Shown here: positions 39,246 to 51,200 of the stretch, in pieces
Position numbering within the stretch: the stretch's first letter is position 1
Layout: every line of letters starts with the position of its first letter
DNA from: Mytilus trossulus
Taxonomy: Eukaryota > Mollusca > Bivalvia > Mytilida > Mytilidae
Length of the DNA stretch: 64,000 nucleotides
Assembly (NCBI RefSeq): GCF_036588685.1
Contig: NC_086379.1
Coordinates: 76,353,727-76,417,726 of the forward strand
Direction: 5' to 3'
Position numbers and translations under genes: made by a program
The notes under the pieces: generated by a model
What the model was told of the DNA's origin: nothing
Database searches by the model: none
What the model saw: the letters and a program-made list of their open reading frames with translations, nothing else

Positions 39246-40763
39246 ATGTCTACAACAAAGAGGTCCGCCAGAAAAAGTTCTACATCAATAGCCTCTAAAA
39301 TCAGAAAAAAACTTGACTCAAGTGATGTCCACAGTGATTCTAAAACTAAAAAAATAATACCTAAAGGAAATGAAGAACAATCCATCAAGTTGTCTAATGA
39401 CCCAAATAAAAGTCAAGTGAAACAAATAAAGGAGTCTACTAGTGCTACGAAAGCTTTTGACTATACCTTCTATAACAGGCCATGTGAGGACCTTGTAAAG
39501 GCCTTACTTGGTAAGAAATTAGTACGTCAATCTGATAAAGGAGAGAGAATATGTGGTACCATTGTTGAAACAGAAGCCTACCTTGGACATCCAGACAAAG
39601 CAGCTCATTCATACAAAGGGAAGACAAATAAAAATGAAGCAATGTTTATGGAGCCTGGAACAGCTTACGTTTACCACATTCATAGCTACTGTTGTATGAA
39701 CATATCAAGTGAAGGTTTGTATTTTGCTAAAGCTTATAATTATTTTGACCTTAAATACTAAAATGTCATAGTTATTCAGAGAATTTTTCAGGTTTTTTTT
39801 TTCAATTTTAATCAACAAAATGTAAAGTGGCTGTAAATTTGTTCAGGACTTATATAATTGAAATATTTGTTGTGTGTACTAATGAAGTGACTTTGAATGT
39901 TAAAAACAAAATAATGAACTTGTACCGACACATAGCTTTAAAGTATAACCATTATGAAATAAACACATAAAAGTTCATCTCCAATTTTCCATATAGGCAG
40001 TTAACTGCATTTGTAATTTATAGTCAGTGGCGGATACAGGGGTGGGGTTCCAGGGGTTGGAACCACCCTTTTTTGGGGACGATCAATGCATTTGAATGGG
40101 AGCATATAGTTGGAACCCCCACTTTACTCTGGGTTGGGACCCCCCCTTTTTAAAATGGCTGGATCTGCCCCTGAAAGTAGCAATTGTTTTATTGATGTGT
40201 ACCTTCAAGTTGCACTCTGAGAGCCAATATAACTTGTGTTTCCTAAAAACAGTAAAATTGAATAATAGCAGCAAACAGATTTGCATTAAATCTATCAGTT
40301 GGTAAGCAGATACAAACAAAAAATCCATCCTTATACACATTTGAATGAACACAAGTTTTCTTATATCTGAAAGTTCACAATAATTTGTTTAATTTTTAAA
40401 GGGGATGGTGCAGCTGTCCTTCTGAGAGCTTTGGAACCTGAAGAAAACATTCTAAGTATGAATAAACTACGACAAAAAAGAACTCCTGGAAAAACTTTCA
40501 AGTCACATGAACTTTGTAATGGTCCATCCAAACTGTGTCTATCTCTGGATGTCACTAAGGACCAAATAAACAAAGAAGACATGACAAAATCAACAAAGAT
40601 ATGGTTAGAAGATGGTGATGAAATAAAACCTGACAGAATTATTCATTGTAAACGAATAAATATTAATTATGCAGAAGAATGGGTTGATAAACCATTGAGA
40701 TATTACATACAGGGTAATAAATGTGTTAGTAAATTAGATAAAGAGGCTGAAAAAGCAATGTAA
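39246..40763 (+). CDS. MPG: DNA-3-methyladenine (alkyladenine) DNA glycosylase
   Basis: Base-excision-repair enzyme that flips out alkylated or deaminated purines (3-methyladenine, 7-methylguanine, hypoxanthine) and cuts the glycosidic bond. Two coding exons, 39246-39714 and 40402-40763, join in phase through a glycine codon (GAAG|GTTTGT ... TTAAAG|GGGATGG) and give 276 residues against about 298 in human. The first 65 or so residues are a Lys/Ser-rich, probably disordered, nuclear-type tail. The core shows ETEAY with the catalytic Glu at 110 and Tyr 112, AAHS with His 121, MNISSEGDGAAVLLRALEP with Asn 152 and the conserved Arg, and GPSKLC. An acceptor (TTTACAG, exon from 39229) just upstream of the ATG suggests a further 5' UTR exon that I could not locate. 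Odd point: where the human enzyme has IIYGMYF, this one has HIHSYC, one residue shorter and without the intercalating Tyr. Candidate poly(A) signals are AATAAA near 41094 and 41384. Confidence 0.95.
40025..40173. mobile_element. Short GGCGGAT-ended element in MPG intron 1
   Basis: CAGTGGCGGATACAGG at the left; the reversed right end reads CAGGGGCAGATCCAGC. It resembles the element at 1749-1899 and accounts for the G/C-rich block in an otherwise AT-rich intron. Confidence 0.55.
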
Positions 40764-41551
40764 CATACATATTATGTGAAATTACAAGCAAATCAGAACT
40801 ATTGTTGTATTGTTTAGAATTTCACTTAAACTATTTAACATAACTGTATATATTTATAAGATATCTTGTCATCCTTTGCTCTAATATCAGTGGCTGTACT
40901 TCATAGATTTTAAACAGCAGAATCGTCAGCAATACAGGGAGACAGAATCTTGTTCAATGCCTAGAACAAACTGTATGTAATGTACATGGAGAAAAAACAT
41001 AAGAAACATTTTAGTTTGTATTGAACTCAATATATTAATCAGCAAAAAACCCTCTCCCCCTAAGATTTAAAAAAAAAAAATTAATAATAATAATAAAAAA
41101 AAAAAAATGCAGGATGCTGTGAATGAACAACAGTATATAATCATAACACAATTTATGTTTTTTTCTTCTTCTGAAAATAGCATAACACATTTCATTTTCA
41201 GCTTTTTACTGAAATTAGCCAGCTGTAGCATTTTTTATGTAGATATTCAATGCATGAATTTTAGTTCAACTAAAAGGGATTGCCCTGGGTTTTTTTTTAA
41301 GGGAGATAACTATAAGTCAGTAATGTGTTGTCTGTTATCTATGATTTATATGTTGTATGCCTATAGTTGTTATGATTTTGGTAAATAAAGATTATTATTA
41401 TTATTATATATTTTACTTTGTTAATAGAGCTGGTTGCCAAACAATGTCTCTTCTTTGGGAGATAAATAATATTCATAAGGACTTTTAATTTGTTTCAATA
41501 ATTGAATCATCAGCAGAGAATGACAAAACCAGATGCTCCGCAGGGCGTAGC

Positions 41552-43286
41552 TTTATACGACCGCAGAGGTTGAACCCTGAACGGTTGGGGCAAGTATGGA
41601 CACAACATTCAAGCTGGATTCCGCTCTAAATTTGGATTGTGATTAAATAGTTGACACAGCATAGGTTTCTGACACAGAATGAATGTATTCAAATGAACTA
41701 AAATTTTTGTTTTCTCTTAGAGCAATTCACTATGCTGTTGAATATTAATCCTCTCAAAAAAATGTTTGAAGAAATTTTCTTTTTATTTATGAAATTTCAA
41801 ATGAGAAAAATTGAACCCAATTTTTTAATCACATCCCCCTTTCCCTTATTCCAAAACTAATTTCAATTAAAATATTCTAATGGAGTTTGCAACAATAACT
41901 ACTCATTTAAATACATCATAAAATATTAAGATGTAAAAAAACTGCTTGTTATCACTGAATGGTAAAGATTATTTAAATTTATCAGTTGGTAGTAAAAAGT
42001 GAATATACATTGTATATTGTATATAACAAAGATTTAAGTTGATTCTGGACAAAGAAAGATAACTCCAATTAAAAAAAATTCTTGCAGATATTTCTTGCTT
42101 ACTATACTGGACAAAGAAAGATAACTCTTAATTAAAAAAAATTTTGCAATTTCACAATATTGTGAAATTAGATATTTCTTGCCATTGCACAATACTGTGC
42201 AATTGAAAAGACTTGCTATTGCACAATACTTAATATAATAATTCTAGATCCTGACTTGGACCAACTTGAAAACTGGGCCCATAATCAAAAATCTAAGTAC
42301 ATGTTTAGATTCAGCATATCAAAGAGGCCCAAGAATTAGTTTAATTTTGGACCCTTTGCACTTTAATTTAGACCAATTTTAAAACTGGACCAAAAATTAA
42401 GAATCTACATACACAGTTAGATTTGGCATATCAAAGAACCCCAATTATTCAATTTTTGATGAAATCAAACAATGTTTAATTTTGGACCTCGATTTGGGCC
42501 AACTTGAAAACTGGGCCAATAATCAAAAATCTAAGTACATTTTTAGATTCAGCATATCAAAGAACCCCAAGGTTTCAATTTTTGTTAAAATCAAACTAAG
42601 TTTAATTTTGGACCCTTTGGACCTTAATGTAGACCAATTTGAAAACGGGACCAAAAATTAAGAATCTACATACACAGTTAGATTCGGCATATTAAAGAAC
42701 CCCAATTATTCAATTTTGATGAAATCAAACAAAGTTTAATTTTGGACCCTTTGGGCCCCTTTTTCCTTAACTGTTTGGACCAAAAACTCCCAAAATCAAT
42801 ACCAACCTTCCTTTTGTGGTCATAAACATTGTGTTTAAATTTCATTGATTTCTATTTACTTTAACTAAAGTTATTGTGCGAAAACCAAGAATAATGCTTA
42901 TTTTGGCCCTTTTTTGGCCCCTAATTCCTACACTGTTGAAACCAAAACTCCCAAAATCAATCCCAACCTTTCTTTTGTGGTCATAAACCTTGTGTCAAAA
43001 TTTCATAGATTTCTTTTAACTTAAACTAAAGTTATAGTGCGAAAACCAAGAAAATGCTTATTTGGGCCCTTTTTGGCCCCTAATTCCTAAAATGTTGGGA
43101 CCAAAACTCCCAAAATCAATACCAGCCTTCCTTTTATAGTCATAAACCTTGTGTTAAAATTTCATAGATTTCTATTCACTTTTACTAAAGTTAGAGTGCG
43201 AAAACTAAAAGTATTCGGACGACGACGACGCCAACGTGATAGCAATATACGACGAAAATTTTTTCAAAATTTGCGGTCGTATAAAA
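41552..43286. mobile_element. 1.7-kb element with TTTATACGACCGCA inverted ends
   Basis: Left TTTATACGACCGCA at 41552 and its exact inverse ending at 43286. The interior has two internally repeated blocks: about 180 bp carrying TTTAATTTTGGACCCTTTGG, and about 145 bp carrying AAAACTCCCAAAATCAAT and TGTGGTCATAAACCTTGTGT. Each block is repeated about three times. Partial copies lie at 59565-60400 and 38160-38400. No transposase frame. Confidence 0.7.
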
Positions 43287-43886
43287 AAGTAAATAATGAA
43301 ATAATAAGAGCATTATATTATGAATAAAGAATTTTATTAGCTAAATAAAGGTCAAGCTCTTTAATGTTATGAACAGACAACAATTGTATAAATGTATGGT
43401 TTTTAACCAATTTGGATGGTTTTATATAATATTTGCTGCAAACTGAAATATAATGGTATTCATCTTCAATCAAATATGTATCAAAATATACAAAGTTTTC
43501 TTTTTCAATGTTATAAAATCAACCAGTTTCAATGCTATGGCAATGTGCAGACAATCTATATCTACAAATATACGGAATATACATATCGTTAAAAAGTTAT
43601 TTGTAGACAATTTCAAAAGTGTCTGGATTGTGTATATACCTATAAAATTGTCAACATGGGGACTCATTGAAAAAAACACTTTTATTTCACTCACAAAACT
43701 ATCTTTTGTTCTATTAAAAAAAATTTGCAAAAAAAATTTTGTCGCTATAACTTTACATCTTGACAACCATAATGAAATGATATGTATTTAATCAACATAG
43801 CTTTATGTTCATTTCTAAGCAAAGTGTAGGACTTTGCCATTATAAACTTCTGTGATGGACAGTAAATCTCATTACATATTACCAGC

Positions 43887-44133
43887 TTAAGGTGGTACAC
43901 CCTGAGTGAAATTAATTTGGCTCAATCTGTTTTCAAAAAGTTTGACAAAATATTTATATTGATTCTTTGACAAAGCTAAAAAAAAAAAAAATCTCAAAAT
44001 TTCATTGGATTTATAGCAGTTTGACAAAGACTAATTTTGATAATTGAAAAGCTTAAAATTTTCTTATAAACAGTAGAATGTGATTAAAATGTTAAGCAGA
44101 GTTATCTCCCTGTAGTGATATTTACCACCTTAA
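43887..44133. mobile_element. 247-bp TTAA-flanked miniature element
   Basis: TTAAGGTGGTA at the left and TACCACCTTAA at the right are exact inverses. The interior includes GTTTGACAAAGACTAATTTTG and GAGTTATCTCCCTG. A diverged relative without clear ends lies at 49290-49430. Confidence 0.75.
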
Positions 44134-45314
44134 TAGTTTAATAAAAGTTTTACAATGATATAAAAGTGTTGTAAAGTAACAATATATTTTTTAAGTTACA
44201 AAATATTTTTTAAGTTACAATATATTTTGCTGTTTGTATCAAGAAAACAAATAACATTCCTTTTCTTACTAGCACAATTCACTCTATACAATGTTGAATT
44301 AACTTTATGTTGTAAATATAAAAGCTTACTAAATGGATAGAGGCTGTGAAGGTATTTTGATGTCTAGATACCAAGTTTCAGACACTAAAGAATTGTGGGT
44401 AATTTCATTGTTTGAATACTAAAATGATGAATTTTAATTATATGGTTTAATGGACTGAATAAAACAACAAAAAATCCTTACATAAGTAAACAATTTGCAG
44501 TAAATAATGTTTTCTCTTTCATCAAATATGATTTTTCTAGTTCAATATCAAGTGTCTTTTGTTCTTTGAATTAATATCATTACCAGTATTTATTAAACAT
44601 TGTCCAAAAAATCAGAAAAAAATCTATTAGGGGTATAACTACAAAGAAATTCTTTGAAAATTTTATGATGATTGATTGCTGCCAAGTTACGTGTGTATAA
44701 TGATATATTAATGTTTTATTGTAAATGTAAACACAGTGTATCATCGTACAGCGGCTATAAATACTAACCAAGGGGGCATGATCAACTTAACTTGTAAATG
44801 CGCAAATAGTTGTAAATGTTAACACCAACTTTCAATTTCAATACAATTGTCGAGACATTTACATGTTTTACCTGAAAGAAAGCTGATACAGTGCAAAAGT
44901 AATAGTTACCAATCATTAAGCTACCTGTGATTACTCATTCCTTGAAACTTTTTGGGTAATAAACGAGTATGAAAATTTTGTTTTTGTGTAGGGTGTTCAC
45001 TAACTTAACTATGCACTGTACAGAAGGATTTATGTGGTCAGCTTAACACTGTACACAACACTTCTTTTCAAAATAATATATCGAAAAAAACATGTGCATG
45101 AAAGATTTCAATGCCAATAATCGATACAACTTTACTTATTACACAGGCACAGTGGCCTTCTATCAGAAAAAGAGTTGCAATGAATATAGAATTATATCAC
45201 ATAAGACGAGTGGCAAATTCTTTGACAAGTATTTGCACATGTTTTTAGTAATCGTTCTTGTTTTAAGGAAATAATGAGACATCTCTTATCATCAACCTAC
45301 CACCAAATCATTAC

Positions 45315-45984
45315 TTAAGGTAGCACTCCACAGTTAGAAAATAAAATTAAAAATGAGCCCCAAAATGTTTTATCATCTCCTATTTCTGGATTTCTAATAC
45401 ATTAACCCAACTGTTTGTGTTGTACATGTGCATATGTATGTAATCAGTATCTTCCATAGATTCAATTTTCCAAAGTTAAAAGGGTGAAAATTAATTCCTT
45501 TTATGTGTATCCATGGCAACATTCAGCATTTATTTACCATAAAATATTGCAAAAAGGGGGGTGAACATGTCATATATCCCCCCAAAATTTGGATCAAACT
45601 AGAATTTCAATGCCTTTGAGTGATACCTTTTTAGAAACTGTTTTCTTAAAACTTCCTAATGATCAAATAAAAAATGGGTGTCTTTCGCCTCATTTTTTCG
45701 TAAAATCCAATCACAAAGTTCGTGCGATAAAAAGTTGGAAAAAAACATTACAATAATTGCCGGACCAATGTATGGTATGGACATGCAAATACGGACTGTC
45801 ATACAGAAAACAGCCTATATTACATACATTACATAACCTTGATGTTCATATAAACCCAATACAAAGGCTATTTTAATACTCAGCTATCCAAAAATGAATT
45901 TTATTGCACACTAGCTCTCATATTTAAAAAATCCACAGGGGCCAAAATGCGAAACTACACACCTAACTGTGGAGTGCTACCTAA
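45315..45984. mobile_element. 0.67-kb inverted-repeat element
   Basis: Left GGTAGCACTCCACAGTTAG (after TTAA) and right CTAACTGTGGAGTGCTACC are exact inverses. No open frame of note. Confidence 0.8.
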
Positions 45985-48294
45985 CAACAAGTATGTTTAG
46001 ATCGAGGTTTCACATTGATAGTATGTGAACAAAACAAAGATTATCGCTACCCTGGAAGGTAAAAATTGATCACGTCAGCTTTGTTAGTACATATATTTGC
46101 TGTACTGATGATACACGGTGGTACAATGCAATTTCATGGATTCACGTATTATTAGGACAATTATTACGGTAATTTTTGTTATAAATATTTTTCATAAAAT
46201 TACATGTATGTTTATAACAATGTATACTATAAGAACTGCCTGTATTCTCTCATAACATGATGTTCAACCAATGAAAAATGATAAAAAGAAAAATGTCATT
46301 CTTTAATTGAATACTTGTTTCACAACTAATTTATGGATATTATGGTTTACATGTATCCCATGCAACAACTCTATGAACTTATACTTTTAAATACACAGAT
46401 AGCAACTACATAAAGATACAACACCTCTATCATGCCTTTTATTAGGAACATAATCTACAATCAGTGTTCTTCCCAGGGCCTTTTAGTATCATTGTTATGT
46501 GATGCTATATTTTTTAATGTAACACTATCTTATTTTTTTCTTATAGATTGTGTTGTTAATGTGATGCTATAAGTTTTAGAGAAAAAAATGTTGTTTTTTT
46601 AAATTTCCTTGCTTACCAGGATGAGTGAGATATCTGGAGAGAATACTGCTAAAATCTGTAAGAATTCATCAAACAGCTTGAAGATATTTATTTAATAAAT
46701 AATTGGTATATAGATTGACAAGTTACAGATCAAGTTTGAATTTGTTCAGGTCTTATGATTTTGTACAGAGTTATGGTTGTTGGACTAGTTCATTTTGAAA
46801 TATATTCATGTAACAGTTCATTTCAAAATATCATATCTAACAAAAACAAATTGTAGTAGTCTATAATGTCTTGTTTTGTCATAAACATGAAGATTAATTA
46901 TTATTTACTTCTGAGGTATCCTTATTGATTATAAATGTATAAGCTTACAAAACATTAATACCTACAGACAATATGAATAGCAGACATTTTGAACTATGAT
47001 AAAGTCAACTTCAGACATAAACTAATTATCAAAACTGTGTTATCGTTGAAAACACTAGTTGGACATATCTTCTTGAATTGGTAATGTCTTTATTGTCACA
47101 TGATTATATGAATGGTTCTTCTTGTTTGTCTTCTGCCATACATAGATGGACTGCTTCTTAAAATAGAAAAAATATGGATATGTGGTACCATTATCATGTA
47201 ATAGTTTTATTAATGGCAGGCAATTAAATACTTAACAGATTACTGCTTTTCCATTTGATTGTGTACCAGAAACAATAGAACTAAATTGTCAGACCCTTTT
47301 ATTTTGTATTTTTGTCAAAGAGTATAAAGATGAAAAAAAAATCAGCAAAATAAGATCTGCAAGAATTCAACAAAACCATGGGAATTATTGCCTTCAAATG
47401 TAGACCATTGTTTTTATTTATTTCTATAATTTAGGCAATTGTTTCAAAAATTTAAAAGATAGTCATACATTTTTTTAAAGTACAAAAATGGGCATCAATA
47501 CAAGATATCACACAAATTCCACTAAATAAGATTTACAATTGTAATGCAAACATGATGGATTGCAATGAACGTAAAAATATCAAATTTGCATATTTTTACT
47601 AGGTGAGCAATTTAGTCTCCTGTGAGCCTTTTGTTTGGTAAGGCTTTAGCTCATATCTGATTAAGCCAAACAGCTATGAAAGTTATATTCATTTTAGGTT
47701 GAATAAGTCAACAGTCTTCCATCAAAGTTACCTTTCTGCACATGAGTGTTCTATTCATTTCTTGTAACATTATTTTCAAAGGCTTGAAATATATAACTTG
47801 TCTATCTATTAATGTATCTTATCATACCTTCTCTTTTTGATCCTAATTGTATAGTTGATAATTTCCAGTAAATCAAATCACCTCATGATGTCTTGTAGTC
47901 TTGCTGGTTTTCAATTCATCTGAATTAATTGCACTTCGGGATAAAAAGCTTCTCTAATCATATATATGGTTATCAATTTCAATTCACTTGTTTCATGAAA
48001 GATTAGATAAAAATCACTGATGAAATAATTTGCTTCAGCAGGTTACGCATTTTAATTCCTGGTACCCAGTTCTGTTTTAAGGGGCATTTTCAAATCAAAC
48101 CAGTTGTTTAATATCTTCATATACATGTTGTATGTAAAACATACTAAAAATTATCCAATAATTTCACTGATTAAATCGGTATCAACTTCTAATTGATAAT
48201 GATAATTTCATAAATGATTACATAAGCAGTAAATTACAAGTATTGCACAATCCTTTAGTTTCTTTGAGATTCTTGTCTATTTAAAGATTTACAC

Positions 48295-51200
48295 TCAGGA
48301 TGAATTAAATATTGTAGCTTGGTCAGGATACTGACATGTGATTAGAACATCCTGAAACTTGTCTAGTAAAGTCAGAAGCTGAGATCGTGTAAGGTCTTCA
48401 TAAAACATAATCTCTTCAAAATGGTGCAGACCATTAAAATAAGGACAGAGCCTGAAAAAAACAATTGAAATAAATTTTGAATCATTCATATGTGATGCTT
48501 GACGATCCCCACTAAAAGCAGAGGTTCATATCACAGTTCATTTAAAAATTTACCTTCAAATTTGTAGCTTACATTGGTATGTATTATTATAAGATCACAT
48601 TTATTGTAGCTTTATTATTAAATTAGTGATAACATTAGTTTTAGTTAATCAAAATAAAATTTTAATAAAACCGTGGTTGGAATAAAATAAGACTGTTATT
48701 GTGACCAACTTATTTTGAACAAGAATGTGTCCCCAGTACACGAATGCCCCACTCACACTATCATTTCCTATGTTCAATGGACCACGAAATTGGGGTAAAA
48801 ACTCTAATTTGGCATTAAATTAAAAGATCATATCATAGGGAACATGTGTACAAAGTTTGAAGTCGATTGGACTTCAACTTCATCAAAAACTACCTTGACC
48901 AAAAACTTTAACCTGAAGCGGGACAGACGGACGAACAGACGCATAGACCAGAAAACATAATGCCCCTCTACTATCGTAGGTGGGGCATAACAAGAATGTG
49001 TCCCCAGTACACAAATGCCCAACTCACACTATCATTTTCTATGTTCAATGGACCGTGAAATTGGGGTAAAAACTCTAATTTGGCATTAAAATTTAAAAGA
49101 TCATATCATAGGGAACATGTGTACAAAGTTTGAAGTCGATTGGACTTCAACTTCATCAAAAAATACCTTGACCAAAAATTTAACCTGAAGCGGGACAGAC
49201 GGACGAACAGACGGACGGACGAACGGACGCACAGACCAGAAAACATAATGCCCCTCTACTATCGTAGGTGGGGCATAAAAATAAATGGTTGAATAGATAG
49301 CAGTTTGACAAACACTTATTTTGATCATTGAGAAGCGTAATATTTTCTTAAAAATACAACGTTATTAAAATGTTTACCGGTAGCTGATTTTACAGAGTTA
49401 TCTCCCTGTAATGTAAGGTACGAACTTAAAGGCAAGAAATAAATATAATTGCTATTGCCCTTATTGACTAATCAATTACCTTAGAAATAATCTTAAATCA
49501 TCTGTATTTTTTGCAGCTGATAAGTTGAGCATGTAGTCTTGCTCCTCTCTGGTCAATTTAGACATGGTGTCTTCCATGGGCATAAAACCTTTTATCTCTT
49601 CAGATATAAAAGACCCATCACTTGCCAGTTCTGAAGACGGAGACTGGTAGTGGATCTGACTTTCATCACTGTTTACTGAAAACAATTCAAAAATATAAAA
49701 CCATATAAAACTAATAAGACAATATAACATAAAATATATACAGTCATAGTACAAAAGTGAGTTCTCACTCAAAAAATGTCCTATCATTTCAACTAAAATG
49801 AATATTTTTCCAAAAATTATTACCAATTAAATCTATGAGCGATTTTTATAAAATAGATACCATAAGATGCAGAAATGTCTGAAGTTTTCTTGTTTACTTG
49901 GCTATAATTTTGGTGAGGTTCGTTTTCATTATCTAAATTATTGTAATGGGACAAAATTTAAACTAGATTTATAATAACTTTTCATGGTGTAAACTATATA
50001 ACAAATATTAAGTGAATATCTTGAAGTATGAATTTTTTATGTCCAAAGACCATAACTTTGCACAAAATCATCAGACTTTTAACAAAAATCAACTTGATCT
50101 GTAACTTGTGATATAAAACAATAAACCAAATATCAATTCAATATCTTTCAGTATGAAGAAAAAAAGTCTGGAAATTTAATATGGCGGACTGCATATGGAC
50201 AGACAGACGGAGTGCAAACCTAAAGTCTCCTTTGACTGTCACTTAGCAACACAAATGCCATTAACCCCATTTTAAGCTGTGCTTTGTAAACTGCTTTTTG
50301 TCCTTTGGTATTTTATTTGTCCTTTTGCTATTGCTTTGTTTTTAACTTATTAATTTAAATGTCCTTGCTCCCTATGGTATCTTTCACTATCTCTGTTCTA
50401 ACATAGTACACATGATCATAAATTATTATCATAAAAACGTTATCATCTTGATGACCTACCTGAAGTTACATCAGAGAAACTAGATGTTCTGTCCTCCACA
50501 CAAAGCCTGGATTTAAGTGGTGGCATTAGAAACACATAGGTATGTAGTTGGTGTATCAACCCATGCTGTAATAACCATACAACCATACTAACTTTCTCTT
50601 CCTGAAATATAATTTAAAGATCAGCTACAAGAATGAGTACTTCGGAAAGATGCAAGATCCCATATAGTAGATTCTTTGAAAATCGGTTTCCTTCATCTAA
50701 ACTTCCTTTAAATGTTGTCAATTTCAAATTTCAATTGAATAATGTCTATTCAACTCTGTTTCACTTAAAAAATTTATATTTTCATGACAGAAGTTTGTTT
50801 TACCAGATTATCACTATTGGCTGCACAATGTTTTATTTAATGAATGGTTTTCAAGCATAAAATCATGGAAAGGCACCTCAGTTTTGGAGAAAAAAAAAGG
50901 ATTAAAGTATGGATGGAAACTCGAAACAACCTTGCGCTGAACAAATATTGAGAAGTCAGGAGATATATATACAGATAGCAAGCTTTTTAAGCAGTCTTTT
51001 AGTCTTTGATTGACCACTTGACTTCTTTTTCTCTCTTTATTCTTTTGATCTTAATTATTAACAAATCTTTAATTCATAACAATACCAATATATAACCGGC
51101 ATCATCTATTTTAACTTATGTTTTAATATTTCTACAGTTCATCATTTTTTATTCTAAAAAAAAATGTTAGGCTTTTATAAAGAGCAGTCCATTCTTTACC

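Larger units (their letters stand above)
40764..48294. other. Intergenic region between MPG and NPRL3 (7.5 kb, 3' ends facing)
   Basis: Holds a probable MPG 3' UTR (to about 41100 or 41400), a 1.7-kb inverted-repeat element (41552-43286), and two small elements (43887-44133, 45315-45984). The stretch 46000-48290 is AT-rich and I see nothing identifiable in it. No globin-like frame was found. Confidence 0.7.

Noticed and set aside
43453..43791. Overlapping open frames on both strands (112 and 98 residues)
   Set aside because: Open on both strands, as expected for AT-rich sequence with few stops by chance; no recognisable domain.
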